64,000 nucleotides of DNA from Kitasatospora xanthocidica. Its GTDB lineage: Bacteria > Actinomycetota > Actinomycetes > Streptomycetales > Streptomycetaceae. Both the position numbers and the translations under genes were made by a program. The stretch covers positions 216,332 through 280,331 of the forward strand of contig NZ_BNBY01000010.1 in assembly GCF_014656195.1 (NCBI RefSeq), in the 5' to 3' direction. This document shows positions 16,913 through 25,800 of the stretch, piece after piece. The stretch's first letter is position 1, and the number at the start of each line of letters is the position of its first letter. Below the pieces are notes generated by a model. That model saw only the letters and a list, made by a program, of their open reading frames with translations, was not told the DNA's origin and searched no databases.

Positions 16913-17995
16913 ATGCGCGCAGCCGTCCTGCACAAGACCGGCCAGGACACCCTCGACGTCCGCGAGGACGTGACCGCGGTCGGCTTCAGAAGAGGCAGCG
17001 TCCGGGTCCGGATGCGCGCCGCCAGCCTCTGCCACTCCGACCTCTCGGCGATGAACGGCGTCCTGCCCCAGCCCGCGCCCTTCGTCCCCGGCCACGAGGG
17101 CGCCGGTGACGTCGTCGAGGTCGCCGAGGGCGTGACCGGCTTCGCCGTCGGCGACCGCGTCGTGCTCTGCTGGATGGCCCCCTGCGGCCGCTGCGACCAC
17201 TGCGCCAAGGACCGCGGCCACCTCTGCGTCGCCAGCCTGCGCCGGCTCGGCGCCCCCGGCTTCCGGATCGAGGAAGGCGGCGTGATCGCCTCCGGCTTCT
17301 ACGGCACCGGAGCCTTCGCCGACGAGGTCGTGGTCTCCGCCAACGCGCTCATCAAGATCCCCGCCGACCTGCCCTACGAGGCCGCCGCGCTGATCGGCTG
17401 CGGGGTCACCACCGGCATAGGCGCCGCCGTCAACACCGCCAAGGTCGAGCCCGGCGCCTCCGTCGCGGTCATCGGCGCCGGCGGCGTCGGCATCGCCACC
17501 GTGCAGGGCGCCCGGGTCTGCGGCGCCGGCCGGATCACCGTCGTCGACCCGGTCGCCTCCCGCCGCGAGCGCGCCCTCGACTTCGGCGCCACCGAGGCGA
17601 TCGCCCCCGACGACCTCAAGGCCGTCGCCAAGAAGCTGCCGGGCGGCGGCTTCGACTACGTCTTCGAGGCGGTCGGCCGCGCGGCCACCGTCCGGGCCGG
17701 CTACGACGCGGCCCGGCGCGGCGGCGCGGTGGTCGTCATCGGCGCGGGCGCGCAGGACGACCTCGCCGAATTCACCATGGGCGAGCTGTTCTTCAACGAG
17801 AAGCGCCTGCTGCCCTCGCTCTACGGCGGGGCGACCGTCGGGCGCACCGTCGCCCTGGTCGTGGACCTCTGGCGGGCCGGGCGGATCGACCTGGACGGCA
17901 TGATCACCCACCGGGTGGGTCTGGCGGACGTCAACGAGGCGATCGCGCAGATGCGCAGCGGCGAGGCGCTGCGGACCGTCGTGACGATGGACTGA
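16913..17995 (+). CDS. zinc-dependent alcohol dehydrogenase (MDR family)
   Basis: A 360-aa oxidoreductase with ATG at 16913 and GGGAG 7 bases upstream. The catalytic zinc ligands appear as LCHSDLS and GHEGAGDV, and the structural zinc site as CGRCDHCAKDRGHLC (about residues 88-102). The NAD(P) fold shows GAGGVGIATVQGAR and an acidic TVVDPVASR, which points to NAD(H). Length and order of motifs fit class III-like medium-chain dehydrogenases that act on alcohols or aldehyde adducts. The true substrate is not evident. It ends before a hairpin shared with the small gene opposite. Confidence 0.9.
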   Translation: MRAAVLHKTGQDTLDVREDVTAVGFRRGSVRVRMRAASLCHSDLSAMNGVLPQPAPFVPGHEGAGDVVEVAEGVTGFAVGDRVVLCWMAPCGRCDHCAKDRGHLCVASLRRLGAPGFRIEEGGVIASGFYGTGAFADEVVVSANALIKIPADLPYEAAALIGCGVTTGIGAAVNTAKVEPGASVAVIGAGGVGIATVQGARVCGAGRITVVDPVASRRERALDFGATEAIAPDDLKAVAKKLPGGGFDYVFEAVGRAATVRAGYDAARRGGAVVVIGAGAQDDLAEFTMGELFFNEKRLLPSLYGGATVGRTVALVVDLWRAGRIDLDGMITHRVGLADVNEAIAQMRSGEALRTVVTMD

Positions 17996-18091
17996 CGGAC
18001 CGCGCCCGGTTGTCGTCGTATCGGCTGCCGTTGGTGATGTGAATGCCGTGATGTGAGAACAGTGATGTGAATACCGTGCGGTGAATGACGA

Positions 18092-18128
18092 GGGCCCGCC
18101 GGGGAGCGCTGCTCCCCTCGGCGGGCCC
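18092..18128. terminator. terminator hairpin between convergent genes
   Basis: Inverted repeat GGGCCCGCC...GGCGGGCCC with inner GGAGC/GCTCC pairing, arms about 18092-18107 and 18111-18128. It lies between the dehydrogenase stop (17995) and the end of the small opposite gene (18152). Confidence 0.8.
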
Positions 18129-18151
18129 GGTGCACGTCGGGTGCGGTGGGA

Positions 18152-18322
18152 TCAGCCCCGTGCCGCGGCCGCGCGGTGGCGGCCGTGCGGGTCGGACTCC
18201 GAGGTGTCGTCGGCGGCGGACCGGCCCCGGTGGCGGCCGTGCGCGGCGTCCGCGGCCGTCTTCTCGTCGGCGTCGGTCCCGGTGATCGCGGGTCCGGTGG
18301 TGTCGGTGAGGGTGTCGGACAT
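18152..18322 (-). CDS. small protein with two HGRHR motifs
   Basis: A 56-aa ORF from ATG 18322 with GGAAG about 10 bases upstream. It is acidic in its first half (many Asp, Thr, Glu) and carries AHGRHRGRS near residue 28 and PHGRHRAAAARG at the end. Codon use is like the neighbours (third-position G/C), and a terminator follows. I recall similar short His/Arg-motif proteins in other streptomycetes but no function. It is 165 bp downstream of the lanthipeptide exporter on the same strand; membership of that locus is open. Confidence 0.6.
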   Translation of the reverse strand: MSDTLTDTTGPAITGTDADEKTAADAAHGRHRGRSAADDTSESDPHGRHRAAAARG

Positions 18323-18487
18323 GAGAAATCGTCTTCCGTGCGGAGGGTGCAGGTCATCGGCGCCCGCCCGGCGCCGGGGGCGCGCGGTCGGGTCCCCGAT
18401 CGGGCGCTCGGTACGCGCCCGTAGCCGGTGATCGCGGCCCGTGACCCGGACACCTTAACGGCCGGGACGGGCGAGATCCTATCGAGA

Positions 18488-20206
18488 TCATGACACGCGC
18501 CCCGCGCCGGGCCGGGGCGCGGAACCGAGCCAGTGCCCGACCAGCTCGCGGTACAGCGGGGACAGCACCTGGAGATCGCCGTGCCGGGCCGTCAGCCCGT
18601 GCCCGCCGTCCAGCAGCAGCACCCGGTCCGCCCGCAGCGCGGAACTGATGCGGTGCGCGACGACCACCAGCGTCCCCGGCCGGGCGGCGAAGGCCCGCTC
18701 CACCCGCTCCTCCGCCGCCGGGTCCAAGTGGCAGGTCGCCTCGTCCAGCACCACGACCGGGGCGGGCGACAGGTAGGTCCGCACCAGTGCCAGCAACTGG
18801 CGCTCACCTGCCGAGAGTTCACTCGGATCGAGCAGCGCGGCGGCCGGTCCGCCCAGGCGCGCCACCAGACCCTCCGCGCCCAGCAGCGCCACGGCCGCGC
18901 CCAGCCGCTCCTCGGTGACACCCGGATCGAGCCAGGCCAGGTTCTCCCGGACCGACCCCGGGAACACGTACGCCTCCTGCGGCACCAGCGCCACCGACCG
19001 GCCCGGCACCGGCCGCTCCCCACCGACCGTCACCCACCCCTCCGTCGGCTGCGCGACCCCGGCCAGCAGCGCCGCCAGCGTCGACTTCCCCGCCCCGCTC
19101 GGCCCCACCACCGCCACGTGCTCCCCGGCCCCGAAGCCGGCGTCGACGCCGTCCAGCACGGGCACCGCGCCCCCGCCGTGCCCGTACCGGACCCCCACCA
19201 GCCGCACATCGGCGGCCGCGGGGGCCGGGGGCGGACCGTCCGCAGTCGTGGCCGTGGCCGTGGGTGTCGTCGTGGTCGCGGCCAGGCGGTCGAGGACGAC
19301 GGCCAGGTTGAGCAGCCGGCCGCCGACGGTGCCGGCCAGGGTGCGTACGGCCGGGTCGAGTTGCTGGACGAGGTAGGTGGCGACGCCGAGGAGTTCGCCG
19401 GGGGTGAGAGCCCGGTGGGCGAGCAGCCAGGGGGCGGCGGCGAGGACGGCCAGGACCGGGAGGCGTCCGCCGAGTGCCACGACGAGCGCGCGCAGGGCCG
19501 AGGCCCGGCCGAGGGCCCGGGCGGCGGCGCTCTCCCCGGCCGCCTCGGCCAGGGACCGGGCGACCTCGGGGCCGGTGCCGGTGGCCTGGACGTCGCGCAG
19601 CCCGTGCAGGGCCCGTCCGGCTTCGGCGGCGAGCCGTTCCTCGGCCAGGACCACCGCCCGTCTCCGCGTCACCAGGGGGCGCAGCAGCCGGGCGAAGAGC
19701 AGCCCGGCGGCCAGGAGCGGCAGCAGGACCAGTGGCAGGACGGCGGGTGCGAGCAGGGCCAGGCCGGTCAGGGCGGCGAGCAGGGTGACCCCGACGCCGC
19801 GCACGGTGCGCAGCAGGGTCGCGGTCAACTGCCGGGCGGACTCGACCTGTTCGGTGAGCCGGGCGATCTCGGCCGGATCTGCCGTGGGGCGGGCGAGGGC
19901 GCTGTGGACCACGCGTTCGACCAGGGCGTCCCGGAGCGGTTCCACCACGGCGGCGAGGTACGGGAAGCCGGCCCGCGTCGCGTACGCCCGGCCGGCCATG
20001 GCCGCGCCGAAGCCGCTCAGCCAGGCCACTCCGACCCCGGGCCGGCCGGCCCGGAACCCCTGGTCGACGGCGGTGGAGACGAGCAGCCCGGACATCAGCG
20101 GGGGCAGCGCCTCCACCCCGGACCAGGCCGGCATCCGCACCAGCGGTGCCCGGGTGAGCGTCAGTTGCCGGAACAGCAGGCCCCACCCGGGTGACCCGCC
20201 GGGCAC
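18488..20206 (-). CDS. lanT: ABC exporter of the lanthipeptide locus (permease-ATPase fusion)
   Basis: A protein of about 572 aa from GTG 20206; another GTG at 20245 would add 13 residues and neither has a strong ribosome site. The first 300 residues form the membrane domain with several long helices. The ATPase half has Walker A VVGPSGAGKST, signature ELSAGERQL, Walker B PVVVLDEATCHLD and the H-loop VVAHR. No C39 protease domain is present, so leader removal must be done elsewhere. One half-transporter gene implies a homodimer. It lies 280 bp downstream of the precursor gene with a terminator-like hairpin between. Export of the modified peptide is inferred from context. Confidence 0.8.
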   Translation of the reverse strand: MPGGSPGWGLLFRQLTLTRAPLVRMPAWSGVEALPPLMSGLLVSTAVDQGFRAGRPGVGVAWLSGFGAAMAGRAYATRAGFPYLAAVVEPLRDALVERVVHSALARPTADPAEIARLTEQVESARQLTATLLRTVRGVGVTLLAALTGLALLAPAVLPLVLLPLLAAGLLFARLLRPLVTRRRAVVLAEERLAAEAGRALHGLRDVQATGTGPEVARSLAEAAGESAAARALGRASALRALVVALGGRLPVLAVLAAAPWLLAHRALTPGELLGVATYLVQQLDPAVRTLAGTVGGRLLNLAVVLDRLAATTTTPTATATTADGPPPAPAAADVRLVGVRYGHGGGAVPVLDGVDAGFGAGEHVAVVGPSGAGKSTLAALLAGVAQPTEGWVTVGGERPVPGRSVALVPQEAYVFPGSVRENLAWLDPGVTEERLGAAVALLGAEGLVARLGGPAAALLDPSELSAGERQLLALVRTYLSPAPVVVLDEATCHLDPAAEERVERAFAARPGTLVVVAHRISSALRADRVLLLDGGHGLTARHGDLQVLSPLYRELVGHWLGSAPRPGAGRVS

Positions 20207-20406
20207 GGAACATCGGCCCCGCCGATTTCCGGTGCGCGGAGGCACGCGGGCGGGCTCGCGGGCGGGCCGGCGGGCCTCGGCCGTCCGGCCCCGCGCGGGA
20301 GGCCGGCGTCGTCGACTTTTGGTGCGGCCCGGCTGGGCGGGGGCAACTGGGGGCTCCCGTCGGGGTGTTGGGGGCTACTGCGGGGGAGCCGGCGGGCGGG
20401 AAGGCC

Positions 20407-20446
20407 GGTGCCGTCCCCGCCTGTCCGGACAGGCGGGGACGGCACC
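20407..20446 (-). terminator. perfect palindromic terminator after the precursor gene
   Basis: Arms 20407-20426 and 20427-20446 are exact reverse complements over 20 bp without any loop bases, lying 42 bp downstream of the precursor stop. It could end or thin out the transcript, making precursor mRNA more abundant than exporter mRNA. Confidence 0.8.
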
Positions 20447-20487
20447 CGGTGACTACCGCCCGGTCGGCGGTCGGCCGAGCCGGTGGC

Positions 20488-20631
20488 TCAGCTGACGGTG
20501 AAGAGCAGGCAGGTCAGGATGAGACAGGTGTACTGGCAGCCGTTGCCGTGGCCGGTCAGCTCGACGGACTCGGTCTCCGGCAGGTCCTGCAGCGCCGCGA
20601 GGTCGGTCTCGAAGTCCACCGTGTTCTCCAT
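20488..20631 (-). CDS. lanA: lanthipeptide precursor peptide
   Basis: A 47-aa peptide from ATG 20631 behind an excellent ribosome site (GGGGAGGAACCGATC). The leader begins MEN, is acidic and holds LAALQDLPETE at residues 11-21, very like the leaders of the class IV peptides venezuelin and streptocollin (L-x-A-L-P-E-T-D). The likely core follows the Gly-rich TGHGNG: GCQYTCLILTCLLFTVS (31-47), with Cys at 32, 36, 41 and Thr/Ser at 35, 40, 45, 47; Thr26 is just before. The neighbouring synthetase would dehydrate Thr/Ser and form thioether rings to Cys. The core is much more hydrophobic than known relatives. I see no second copy. Confidence 0.85.
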   Translation of the reverse strand: MENTVDFETDLAALQDLPETESVELTGHGNGCQYTCLILTCLLFTVS

Positions 20632-20848
20632 GATCGGTTCCTCCCCTAGAGGTCACGCCCACCGCGATCTGCGAACGGGCGTCGGGTGTCGCACCCCGGG
20701 CGGTCTCCATCCACCGCGCCGGGGTCGGTACCCCGGGCCGCACAGGGGCCCGGGAGTCTGTGAAAGGTGTGCGCTGCGGCTCGACCCGGCTCGGCTCGGT
20801 CCAGCTCGGCTCGGTCGCGCGCGGGGCGGGCGGCTCGGCCCGGACGGC

Positions 20849-22840
20849 TCAGCCCGGTCGGCCGGTCCGCAGGAAGGCGGCCAGCAGCTCGTGCAGCACG
20901 GCGGCGCCCTCCTCGACGAGCACCTCGTGTCCGGACCCGGCCGCCTCGACGTACCGGAAGTCCTCGCCCTCGATCCGGCCGATCCGCAGCAACTCGTGGC
21001 GCAGCGACCGGGACTGGCCGACCGGCACGACCTCGTCCCGGTTGCCGTGCACCACCAGCAGCGGCGCGCTCAGCCGGTGCGCCAGCTGCAGGACGTCGCG
21101 CGGCCCGCGGGCGTCGGCGATCTGCTCGCCGCCGCCCAGCCGGGTGGTCAACGCCCGTACGGGGGGCGCCGCTTCGGCCAGCAGCCGGGCGCCGGACAGG
21201 AACGGCGCGACCACCGCGCAGCGGGCCACCTGCCCGGCCGGCGCGTGCGCGGCCGCCAGCAGTGCCAGGAACGCGCCGTAGCTGACCCCGAACAGGGCCG
21301 GCGGCTCCAGGCCGAGCGCCGCGCGCTGGCCCGCGATGCCGTCCAGGAGGTAGAGCACGTCGTCCAGGTCGGGCCCGCCCCAGGCGCCGCGAATGGCCAG
21401 CGCGTGCGGCACGCCGTAGCCGGTGGAGCCGCGCTGGTTGGGCGCGACCACCGCCAGGCCCTCGGCGGCCATCCGCTGCAGCGCCGGGTCGAACTCCAGC
21501 CGCCAGGCGTCGGCCGGGCCGCCGTGCAGCGCCAGCACCAGGTGCGGGCTGCTCAGCCAGGCGTCCCCGCCGTACACCACGGCCTCCAACGGGCCTGCCG
21601 GGCCCGCCAGTTCGAGGCTCTGTGCGGGCTGCCAGCGGCCGCCCTCGCCGGGCGGGGTGCTGCCGTCCAGCCGCCAGCCGGGCGGCGGGGTCCGCGGCGG
21701 GCGCGCCGCGCCGGGCTGCCAGGGCAGTACGGTGTCCCGCCACGGCCCGGGCAACCCCGAGGACAGCGGGGCGAGTTGGAGCGGAAGCGGCATCGGGCCG
21801 GTCCCGGCCGGCACCGGGCCGTGCGCCAGCAGCGCGTCCACGTCCAGGGTGGCCAGCGCCGCCGGATGGTCGGGCGAGGAGTACGGCAGCCGCAGCCCGG
21901 CCGCGTCCCAGCGCCCGACCGCGCCGAGCCGTCCGGGCGGCACCGGCAGCGGCTCCAGCCGGCCGACGGACGGCCGCCACAGGGCGAGCGCCGAGCCGGC
22001 GCCGTGGTCGATCTGCACCGCGACCCGCGGGCCGTCCGGCCCCCGCCGCAGCGCGACCGGCCGCAGGAACATGCCCGCGACGTGCAGGCACTCGGGGAAG
22101 CGCAGCGGTTCGCCGCCGCCGAGGACGCCCCAGCCGAGCCGGTCGGTGCCGGGCGCGTCGCTGCGCACCATGGCGAACCGGCTGTCGGGGTCGAACAGCA
22201 CCAGCCGGTCGTTGCTGCGCTCGCCGATCTCCAGCAGCGGGGTGGCGGCGCCGGTGCGCAGGTCGAGCACCACGCTGCGGACCAGGCCCGCGTTCACCCG
22301 GTCCAGTGCGAGCAGCGCGCCGGTGTGGTCCAGCCAGGCGCCGCCGCCGTGCAGGCCCGGGATCTCGGCGACCCGTTCGGGTTCGCTGCCGTCCGTCCGC
22401 ACCAGCCAGGCGGTGGTCGCCGGGCGGGTGTCGGTGCCGAGGGCGACCGCCACCGGCGCCCGGGGGCCCGCACCCGCCGGGACCGGGAGCGGCAGCAGGC
22501 GCAGTCCGGCCATCCGCAGGGAGGCCAACGGCTGTTCCACGGTGGCGGTCTCGCCGTAGTGGAGGCGGACCAGGTCGTGCCGCTCGCCGTCGTGCCGGCA
22601 GACCAGTACCGAGCCGTCCGGCAGTGCGACCAGCTGGGAGCGCAGGCTCTCCGAACGGTTGCCGGGCAGCGGCAGCGCGATCGGCGCGGCCGGTGCGCCG
22701 TCCGGCGGCAGCCGCCAACTCTCCACGTACCAGCCGCTGTCGGCGGAGGACGCCAGGCAGGCGGCGTGACTGCCGTCGGTGGCGAAGGTGAAGCTCAGCC
22801 GACGCAGCGCCTGCGTCAGGGTGCGGGTGGCCACGTTCAT
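20849..22840 (-). CDS. lanP: S9-family prolyl oligopeptidase, candidate leader peptidase
   Basis: A 663-aa protein whose ATG (22840) overlaps the synthetase stop by 4 bp. Residues about 20-400 look like a beta-propeller with repeated strand patterns (VALPDGSVLVCRHDG, SRFAMVRSDAPGTDRLGW). The C-terminal alpha/beta-hydrolase domain has LHGGPADAW, NQRGSTGYG, the nucleophile in FGVSYGAF, the acid in HGNRDEVVP and the base in GSGHEV. This is the order of prolyl oligopeptidases and acylaminoacyl peptidases. It has no signal peptide, so acts in the cytoplasm. In class III loci such enzymes (FlaP type) trim leaders; the same job is inferred here from the coupling to the synthetase. Confidence 0.85.
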   Translation of the reverse strand: MNVATRTLTQALRRLSFTFATDGSHAACLASSADSGWYVESWRLPPDGAPAAPIALPLPGNRSESLRSQLVALPDGSVLVCRHDGERHDLVRLHYGETATVEQPLASLRMAGLRLLPLPVPAGAGPRAPVAVALGTDTRPATTAWLVRTDGSEPERVAEIPGLHGGGAWLDHTGALLALDRVNAGLVRSVVLDLRTGAATPLLEIGERSNDRLVLFDPDSRFAMVRSDAPGTDRLGWGVLGGGEPLRFPECLHVAGMFLRPVALRRGPDGPRVAVQIDHGAGSALALWRPSVGRLEPLPVPPGRLGAVGRWDAAGLRLPYSSPDHPAALATLDVDALLAHGPVPAGTGPMPLPLQLAPLSSGLPGPWRDTVLPWQPGAARPPRTPPPGWRLDGSTPPGEGGRWQPAQSLELAGPAGPLEAVVYGGDAWLSSPHLVLALHGGPADAWRLEFDPALQRMAAEGLAVVAPNQRGSTGYGVPHALAIRGAWGGPDLDDVLYLLDGIAGQRAALGLEPPALFGVSYGAFLALLAAAHAPAGQVARCAVVAPFLSGARLLAEAAPPVRALTTRLGGGEQIADARGPRDVLQLAHRLSAPLLVVHGNRDEVVPVGQSRSLRHELLRIGRIEGEDFRYVEAAGSGHEVLVEEGAAVLHELLAAFLRTGRPG

Positions 22841-25800
22841 GCTCCGCTCACCCCGCCCGTTGTGGAGGGGAGCCGGAGTCCGGCGGGCGGCACCGGGTCC
22901 AGCCAGAGCCGGGGGCCGCCGTGGCGCAGCCGCAGCAGGAAGGCCAGCGGGCCCGCGGTGCCGGTGCCGTAGGCGGGGGCGCAGCCGGTGCCGGTCTCGT
23001 CCGGGAGTATCAGGAGTCCGTCGCGCCGGGCCGCCCGGGCGGCGAGGAGCTCGGCCAACTGCTCGGCGCCGGTGCGGAATCCGGGCTCGCCGGTGGCTCC
23101 GGCGAGGTCCAGCAGGTACTCGCCGTCGCCGGCCAGGCCGTGGCACGCGCTGGCCCCGCCGTGCCAGCGGCCGGCCAGGACGGCGCGGCCGGCGGCGCGG
23201 GCCAGGTCGAGCGCCTCGGTGTCGCCGGTGGCGAGCCAGAGCCGCAGCAGGAAGCTGCCCGCGCCGGAGGAGCCGCTGCACCAGTGGGCGAGCCGGACGT
23301 GCTCCGGGTCGTCCGCGCTCTGCGGCCACCAGGCGGTGTCCCGCCCGGCGCCCGGCCGTTCGCCGGGCCGTTCGCCCCACCGTACGGTCGCGGCGAGGGT
23401 GCGCCCGGCCTCGGCGGCGCCGGCGAGCAGGGACCGGTCGCCGGTCGCCCCGGCGGCGGCGAGGAGGAAGGCGCCGACACCGGCCGCGCCGTGGGCGAAG
23501 CCGAGGTGGGTGATCCCGGCGAGCGCCGAGTCGAAGTCCGCCGGTACGGGCCACACCGTCCCGTACGGTTCCCGGCGGGCGGCGGCGAGCAGGGCCCGGG
23601 CGCCGTGGGCGGCGCGGTCGAGGAACCCCTGGGCACCGCCGTCGTCCGCGCCGACCCCATCGGCGCCGAAGTCGTCGGCGGCGAAGCGCAGTCGGGTGAA
23701 TCCGGCGCCGGCCGCGCCGTGGCAGACGTCCGGGTTGGGCCACTCGACGGGGATCCGGCGGGCGAGCCCGGCGGCGCGGGCGGCCAGCCCGGGGTCGTCC
23801 AGCGCGCGGGCGGCGTCCAGCAGCGCCCAGGCCGTCCCCGACCGTCCGAAGTGCAGCCCGGGCAGCACCACCGGCTCGGCGGCGATGCGCCGTTCGATCC
23901 AGTCCGCGGCGGTCCGGGCGGTCCGCGCGGCCTCCGCCCGCACCTCGGCGGGCAGCTGCCCGGTGGTGACGGCCCGGGCCAGCAGGGCCAGCACCCCGGC
24001 GGCGCCGTGCTGCACGTTGCACGGGTCGGTCCGCTCGCCGGCGGGCACCGCGGGCCACAGCCGGTCCCGCCGCTCCGGGGCGGCGGTGGCGGCGAGGTGC
24101 CGCAGGCCGTCGTGCAGCAGGCGGTCGAGGGGTGCGGCCTCGTCGTGCCCGGCGGAAGCAGGCGCGGGAGCGGGAGCGGGAGCGGAGGCGGAAGCGGGGG
24201 CAGGAGCGGGAACGTGGGCGGGAGCGTGCCAGAGCGGGGTGACCAGGGCGGGCCGGACCGCTCCACCGGCCCCGGCGCCCGGCACGGCGGCGTCCTCGCG
24301 CCGCGCCGCCCCGGCGCCCGGCGCGGCCGAGCCGCCGCGCAGCGCCTCCCGGACCCGGGCGACGGTCCACCGGTCCTGCGGCTCCTCGGCGCGCAGCCCG
24401 AGGACCGCCGGTGCCAGACGGCGCGCGGTCGTCCCGGTCCGCGCCGCGAGGGCGAGCCAGCGGCCGAGCCGTTCGGCGACCGGGCGGGCCCGCGGGAGGT
24501 CCTCGGGCAGCAGCGGGTCGTGGCCGGTGGCCAGCAGGAAGAGCAGGCCGCCGAGGGCGTACAGGTCGACGGCCGGGTCGGCGACGCAGCTGCCCGCGGG
24601 GGCGAGCCGGCCGGGCCCGTGTTCGGGGGCGCGGTAGCCGGGGGTGCCGGCCGATCCGGCGGCCCGGCCGGTCTCGGCGGCGAGTTCGAGGTCGACCAGC
24701 CGCAGGGTGCCGTCCGGGCGGACCATGACGTTGCCGGGGGAGAGGTCGCGCAGCACCAGCCCCTGGGCGTGCACCCGCTCGACCAGGTCGAGGAGGGCGT
24801 GCGCGACCGGCCCGGCCTCGGCCCAGTCGACGTCGGGGCTGCCGTCGCGGCGCAGCCGGGCGGCGACCCAGCTGCCCAGCGGTTGCCCGGCGATTCGTTC
24901 CTGCACCAGGAAGACGGAGTCGTCCTGCTCGATCAGTTCGACGACGCGCGGTGCCAGCTCCTGCCCGCTCAGCCGGTCGAGCAGCGCGGCCTCGTGCCGC
25001 AGCGCGTCGCGGGCGTCGGTGCCCGCGCGGTCGACCTCGATGTGCGCCCGGGCCTGCTTGACCACGACCTCGGCGCCGCTCGCCGCCTCCCGCCCCAGGA
25101 ACACCCCGCCCTTGGCGCCGTGCCGGACGGCGGCGGTCACCGCGTACCGCCCGGCCAGCAGCACGCCGCCCCGCCGCCTGCCGCTCCCGCCTTCAGTACT
25201 CCCGGCACCCCCGGCGCGCAGCGGGTCCCGCACCCACCCGGGCGCCCGGTACGACCCCCCGCGCACGTCCTCGGCCCGTTCGCCGTCCGGCCCGCGCAGC
25301 ACCGACCGGTACTCCCCGTCGTTGCCCAGCTCCGCCGGCAGCGCGAACGCGCCGTACCGGTAGTGCACCCGGCTCCCGGGCCGGTACGGGCGGTCGGAGA
25401 GCACCACCGGGCCGGGCAGTCCGGCGGTGGCCCGGTCGAGCTCGGCCGCCAGCCGCTGGAACTGCCCGTCGTCGTACGGGTAGACGGTGATGAACTTGCC
25501 CGCCGAGCCGCGGTCGCTGTTGCGGGAGTTGAGCTCCCGCAGCCGTTCCGGCGCGGCGGCGAACTTGAAGCCGCACGGGTCCTCGGCGAGCACCCGGACG
25601 ACGGCCGAGAGCACCTCCTCGCCCGCCAAGGACGCCGCGCTCACGTGCAGCTTCCACCCCTGTGCGGGCAGGGGCGAGGACGCGGACGGCCTGGCCGTGC
25701 ACCAGAAGCCACCGACGGTGACGTCCCAGCCACCGCGGCCTCCCCGGTCCCCGGCGCCGGCCAGTGCCGCCCGCGTCGTCTCCGGCCACGGACCGGCCGC

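Noticed and set aside
20632..20848. A second precursor gene between lanA and the S9 gene
   Set aside because: No short ORF here has a leader, Cys/Ser/Thr core and ribosome site. GGCTCGGCTCGGTC-like short repeats are present but do not encode a peptide of this kind.
20849..24370. One giant protein of 1173 aa joining the S9 peptidase with sequence upstream
   Set aside because: The upstream part is an out-of-frame shadow of lanL. The peptidase starts at the ATG at 22840 that overlaps the lanL stop.
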